Origin: Cyanobacteria bacterium FACHB-DQ100
Lineage (GTDB): Bacteria > Cyanobacteriota > Cyanobacteriia > Leptolyngbyales > Leptolyngbyaceae
Length of the DNA: 64,000 nt
Assembly (NCBI GenBank): GCA_014695195.1
Contig: JACJNW010000011.1
Span: 1-64,000 of the forward strand
Reading direction: 5' to 3'
The position numbers and the translations under genes are program-made. Below the pieces are notes generated by a model. The model did not search any database and was not told where the DNA came from. It saw nothing but the letters and a program-made list of their open reading frames with translations. Every line of letters begins with the position of its first letter. Position 1 is the first letter of the stretch. Below, one piece after another: positions 62,451-64,000 of this stretch.

Positions 62451-63410
62451 ATGGCAACCTCTACAGCGTTTGCATTGGCTTTTTTGTCTGCGTTGGCTTC
62501 CGCTTCATCTCCACTGATTCTTTCGCGTCTCGAAATGTTCCCGACTCCAGTTGCGTCCCCTGAAATCATTTCAGACAACGTGCCAACGGTACCGAGTGGA
62601 TTACCATTGGCTCCGATCTCTCCGATCGCATCCAACTTCGAGCCGGAGTTTTCAACGAAAATTGCAGCCAATTCGAGTCAAGCGCCTCAGTCGGGTGGAC
62701 AGCTTTATGTCCAGCGTCTAGCCGCCCTGCAAATTGGCAAGCTTTATACCCGATTGCCGAGCGACAGTTTTGCGGAAATTTGGCGAGGAGCGGCATTACA
62801 GCCCACTTATCAACAATGGCGCAATCTGCTGGCGCAAGAATCCAAAGCTGTATCCAAGCGGAGCAGCGATCGCGATCTTGCCATTCTACTTGGCGATTCT
62901 TTGAGTTTATGGTTTCCTTGCGATCGCTTACAGTCTTCGCGAATCTGGCTAAATCAAGGCATTTCTGGCGATACAACCTGGAATATTTTGGCGAGACTGT
63001 CTGATCTAGTAGAGACGCGCCCCTCGGAGATTTACCTCATGGCAGGCGTGAATGATTTAAAGATGGGTGCCACTGATGCAGAGATTGTCTGGAATATTCA
63101 GCGAATCATTACAAAGCTGCAAGAGATGCACCCGAATGCCAGAATTATTGTTGAATCGATTTTGCCCACGCGATCGCACCGGATTCCGCACGATCGAATT
63201 GCTGGAATCAATGCCCAGTTAAAAGCGATCGCACAACGGGCAAGCGCAAGCTATCTGGATTTGTACTCTGAGTTTGTTGATCAAGATGGACAGATTTTGT
63301 CTGAGTACACAACAGATGGAATTCACCTCAGCGCTCAGGGTTATGCAGCTTGGCAATCTGTCTTCCAAGAATCCGGCAGCAAAATTGCAGCGCTTCCAAT
63401 CTCAAATTAA
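62451..63410 (+). CDS. SGNH/GDSL-type hydrolase, exported
   Basis: 319 residues. A signal-like N-terminus (STAFALAFLSALASASSPL) precedes a Pro/Ser-rich linker to about residue 80. The hydrolase domain (about 140-310) has all four blocks: ILLGDSLSLWF with the Ser nucleophile, the Gly of NQGISGDT, GVNDLKMG with Asn, and DGIHLSAQGY with Asp and His. These enzymes remove acyl groups from lipids or polysaccharides; the substrate here is unknown. A CRP-like palindrome lies upstream. Confidence 0.88.
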   Translation: MATSTAFALAFLSALASASSPLILSRLEMFPTPVASPEIISDNVPTVPSGLPLAPISPIASNFEPEFSTKIAANSSQAPQSGGQLYVQRLAALQIGKLYTRLPSDSFAEIWRGAALQPTYQQWRNLLAQESKAVSKRSSDRDLAILLGDSLSLWFPCDRLQSSRIWLNQGISGDTTWNILARLSDLVETRPSEIYLMAGVNDLKMGATDAEIVWNIQRIITKLQEMHPNARIIVESILPTRSHRIPHDRIAGINAQLKAIAQRASASYLDLYSEFVDQDGQILSEYTTDGIHLSAQGYAAWQSVFQESGSKIAALPISN

Positions 63411-63448
63411 GGCATCTACGAAATTCTCACGTGCTGAAAAACATGAGA

Positions 63449-63485
63449 AAACCCCAGACACAAGATTATCTCGTGCCTGGGGTTT
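63449..63485. terminator. Strong hairpin between SGNH and psb27 genes
   Basis: 17-bp stem with two wobble or mismatch positions (aaaccccagacacaaga against its partner), four-base loop, and T-runs on both strands. It lies between two convergent genes and probably terminates both. Confidence 0.85.
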
Positions 63486-63502
63486 CTAGATGAAATCAAT
63501 AT

Positions 63503-63901
63503 TTAGTTGCCGCGTTTTAGCGAAGCTTCGACTTGGTTGAACTCGATGTTTAAGCGATCGACCATCTTCTGCGGGACAGGACGATTCGGGTAAGAGCTAT
63601 AGTGCCCAGCAAGGGAATTAAGCGCCGTTCGCATCGTGGTAAAAGAACTCAGCTTGGCTAAAGACGTATCGCGACGATAACGAGCAGCAAAATCGTTGAT
63701 TAATTTTCGTGCGTCGGCTTGAATTGCCGCTTTGTCCGGTGCATCGGCGGGGAGCGTCATCGCAGTTTTGAGGGTGTTGATCACGGCGAGCGTGTCATCG
63801 CGGTAGTTGCCCGTCAGACCGCCCGATGCAGGAGAGCATCCGACAAGCCCGATCGCCACAACGATCACTAGCGCCAGCAGGCGAGACAATAAGCGCTTCA
63901 T
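63503..63901 (-). CDS. psb27: Photosystem II assembly lipoprotein Psb27
   Basis: 132 residues. The signal peptide ends with lipobox LVGC (cysteine near residue 22), so the protein is a lipid-anchored lumenal factor. The mature part LTGNYRDDTLAVINTLKTAM and the C-terminal FTTMRTALNSLAGHYSSYPN match Psb27 of Synechocystis closely. Psb27 binds CP43 lumenal loops and keeps the manganese cluster from assembling too early during PSII assembly and repair. The gene seems to be alone. The last 99 bases of the window upstream of it hold no further gene that I can see. Confidence 0.94.
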   Translation of the reverse strand: MKRLLSRLLALVIVVAIGLVGCSPASGGLTGNYRDDTLAVINTLKTAMTLPADAPDKAAIQADARKLINDFAARYRRDTSLAKLSSFTTMRTALNSLAGHYSSYPNRPVPQKMVDRLNIEFNQVEASLKRGN

Positions 63902-64000
63902 AAGCAGTTCGCGTTAGATGAACAAAAGTAACAATCTACTCATCGTACCGTGATCAGGAGCGATGGGATCAGAATCGGGTAAGCAAGCGGTTTGGATTTT

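Overview
The window is cyanobacterial chromosome. It carries photosystem II assembly factor psb27, a CpcS-type phycobiliprotein lyase, zeta-carotene desaturase crtQ, the photosynthetic GAPDH gap2, ferredoxin-sulfite reductase, a CYP38-like lumenal cyclophilin, a CCB2/CCB4-type cytochrome b6f haem factor, a lumenal pentapeptide protein and an rbp-type RRM protein. The octamer GCGATCGC (HIP1) and its core CGATCG are scattered through genes and gaps on both strands, as in many cyanobacteria. A Leptolyngbya-like or other filamentous lineage is my guess only; no rRNA or other species marker is present.

Layout. 1-5.1 kb: the 3' end of an IS1-family transposase, a palindromic MITE-like element, a PAS/GAF/GGDEF/EAL c-di-GMP protein and a Pro/Glu-rich membrane protein. 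5.2-17.6 kb: metallophosphatase, pepA, slt, a PHP phosphatase, nei with a second MITE-like copy at its stop codon, two small unknowns, the tyrS-pyrF pair followed by a possible 32-residue ORF, and a class A PBP. 17.7-27.3 kb: a Ser/Asn-rich secreted protein, cpcS, an ABC-2 exporter pair, a protein with a C-terminal sorting signal, a transglutaminase-like protein, map, and envelope or lumen proteins. 27.4-36.6 kb: a cell-surface block with a DUF2156/MprF-like protein coupled to an esterase, GH76, a Kir-type K+ channel, an ABC exporter, CCB2/4 and a DacB-type carboxypeptidase. 36.6-52.3 kb: a TPR protein, rsmE, a PIN/UPF0175 toxin-antitoxin pair, sir, a low-MW phosphatase, ebfC, murB-murC, gap2, thiL, a CYP38-like protein, efp-accB, a CNNM/CorC protein and a tRNA with CAU anticodon best read as tRNA-Ile2. 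52.4-64 kb: pyrE, a FecR protein with an outer-membrane barrel candidate, an HMA-fold protein without cysteines, a PNPOx-family protein, a lipoprotein, crtQ, an RRM protein, a GlsB-type protein, an HldE-like kinase with a GT9 glycosyltransferase, an SGNH hydrolase behind a CRP-like site, and psb27.

Most of this is core metabolism plus envelope work: peptidoglycan synthesis and turnover (murB, murC, class A PBP, Slt, DacB), surface glycan and lipid modification, and photosynthesis support. Many ends are marked by clear hairpin terminators. I saw no prophage, CRISPR array or large defence island. No wholly new system stands out; the more unusual points are the MITE-like pair, the translationally coupled micro-ORF after pyrF, the cysteine-less HMA-like protein, the Kir channel with a changed filter, the GH76 lacking a signal peptide, and a tandem repeat that multiplies start codons of a lipoprotein gene.
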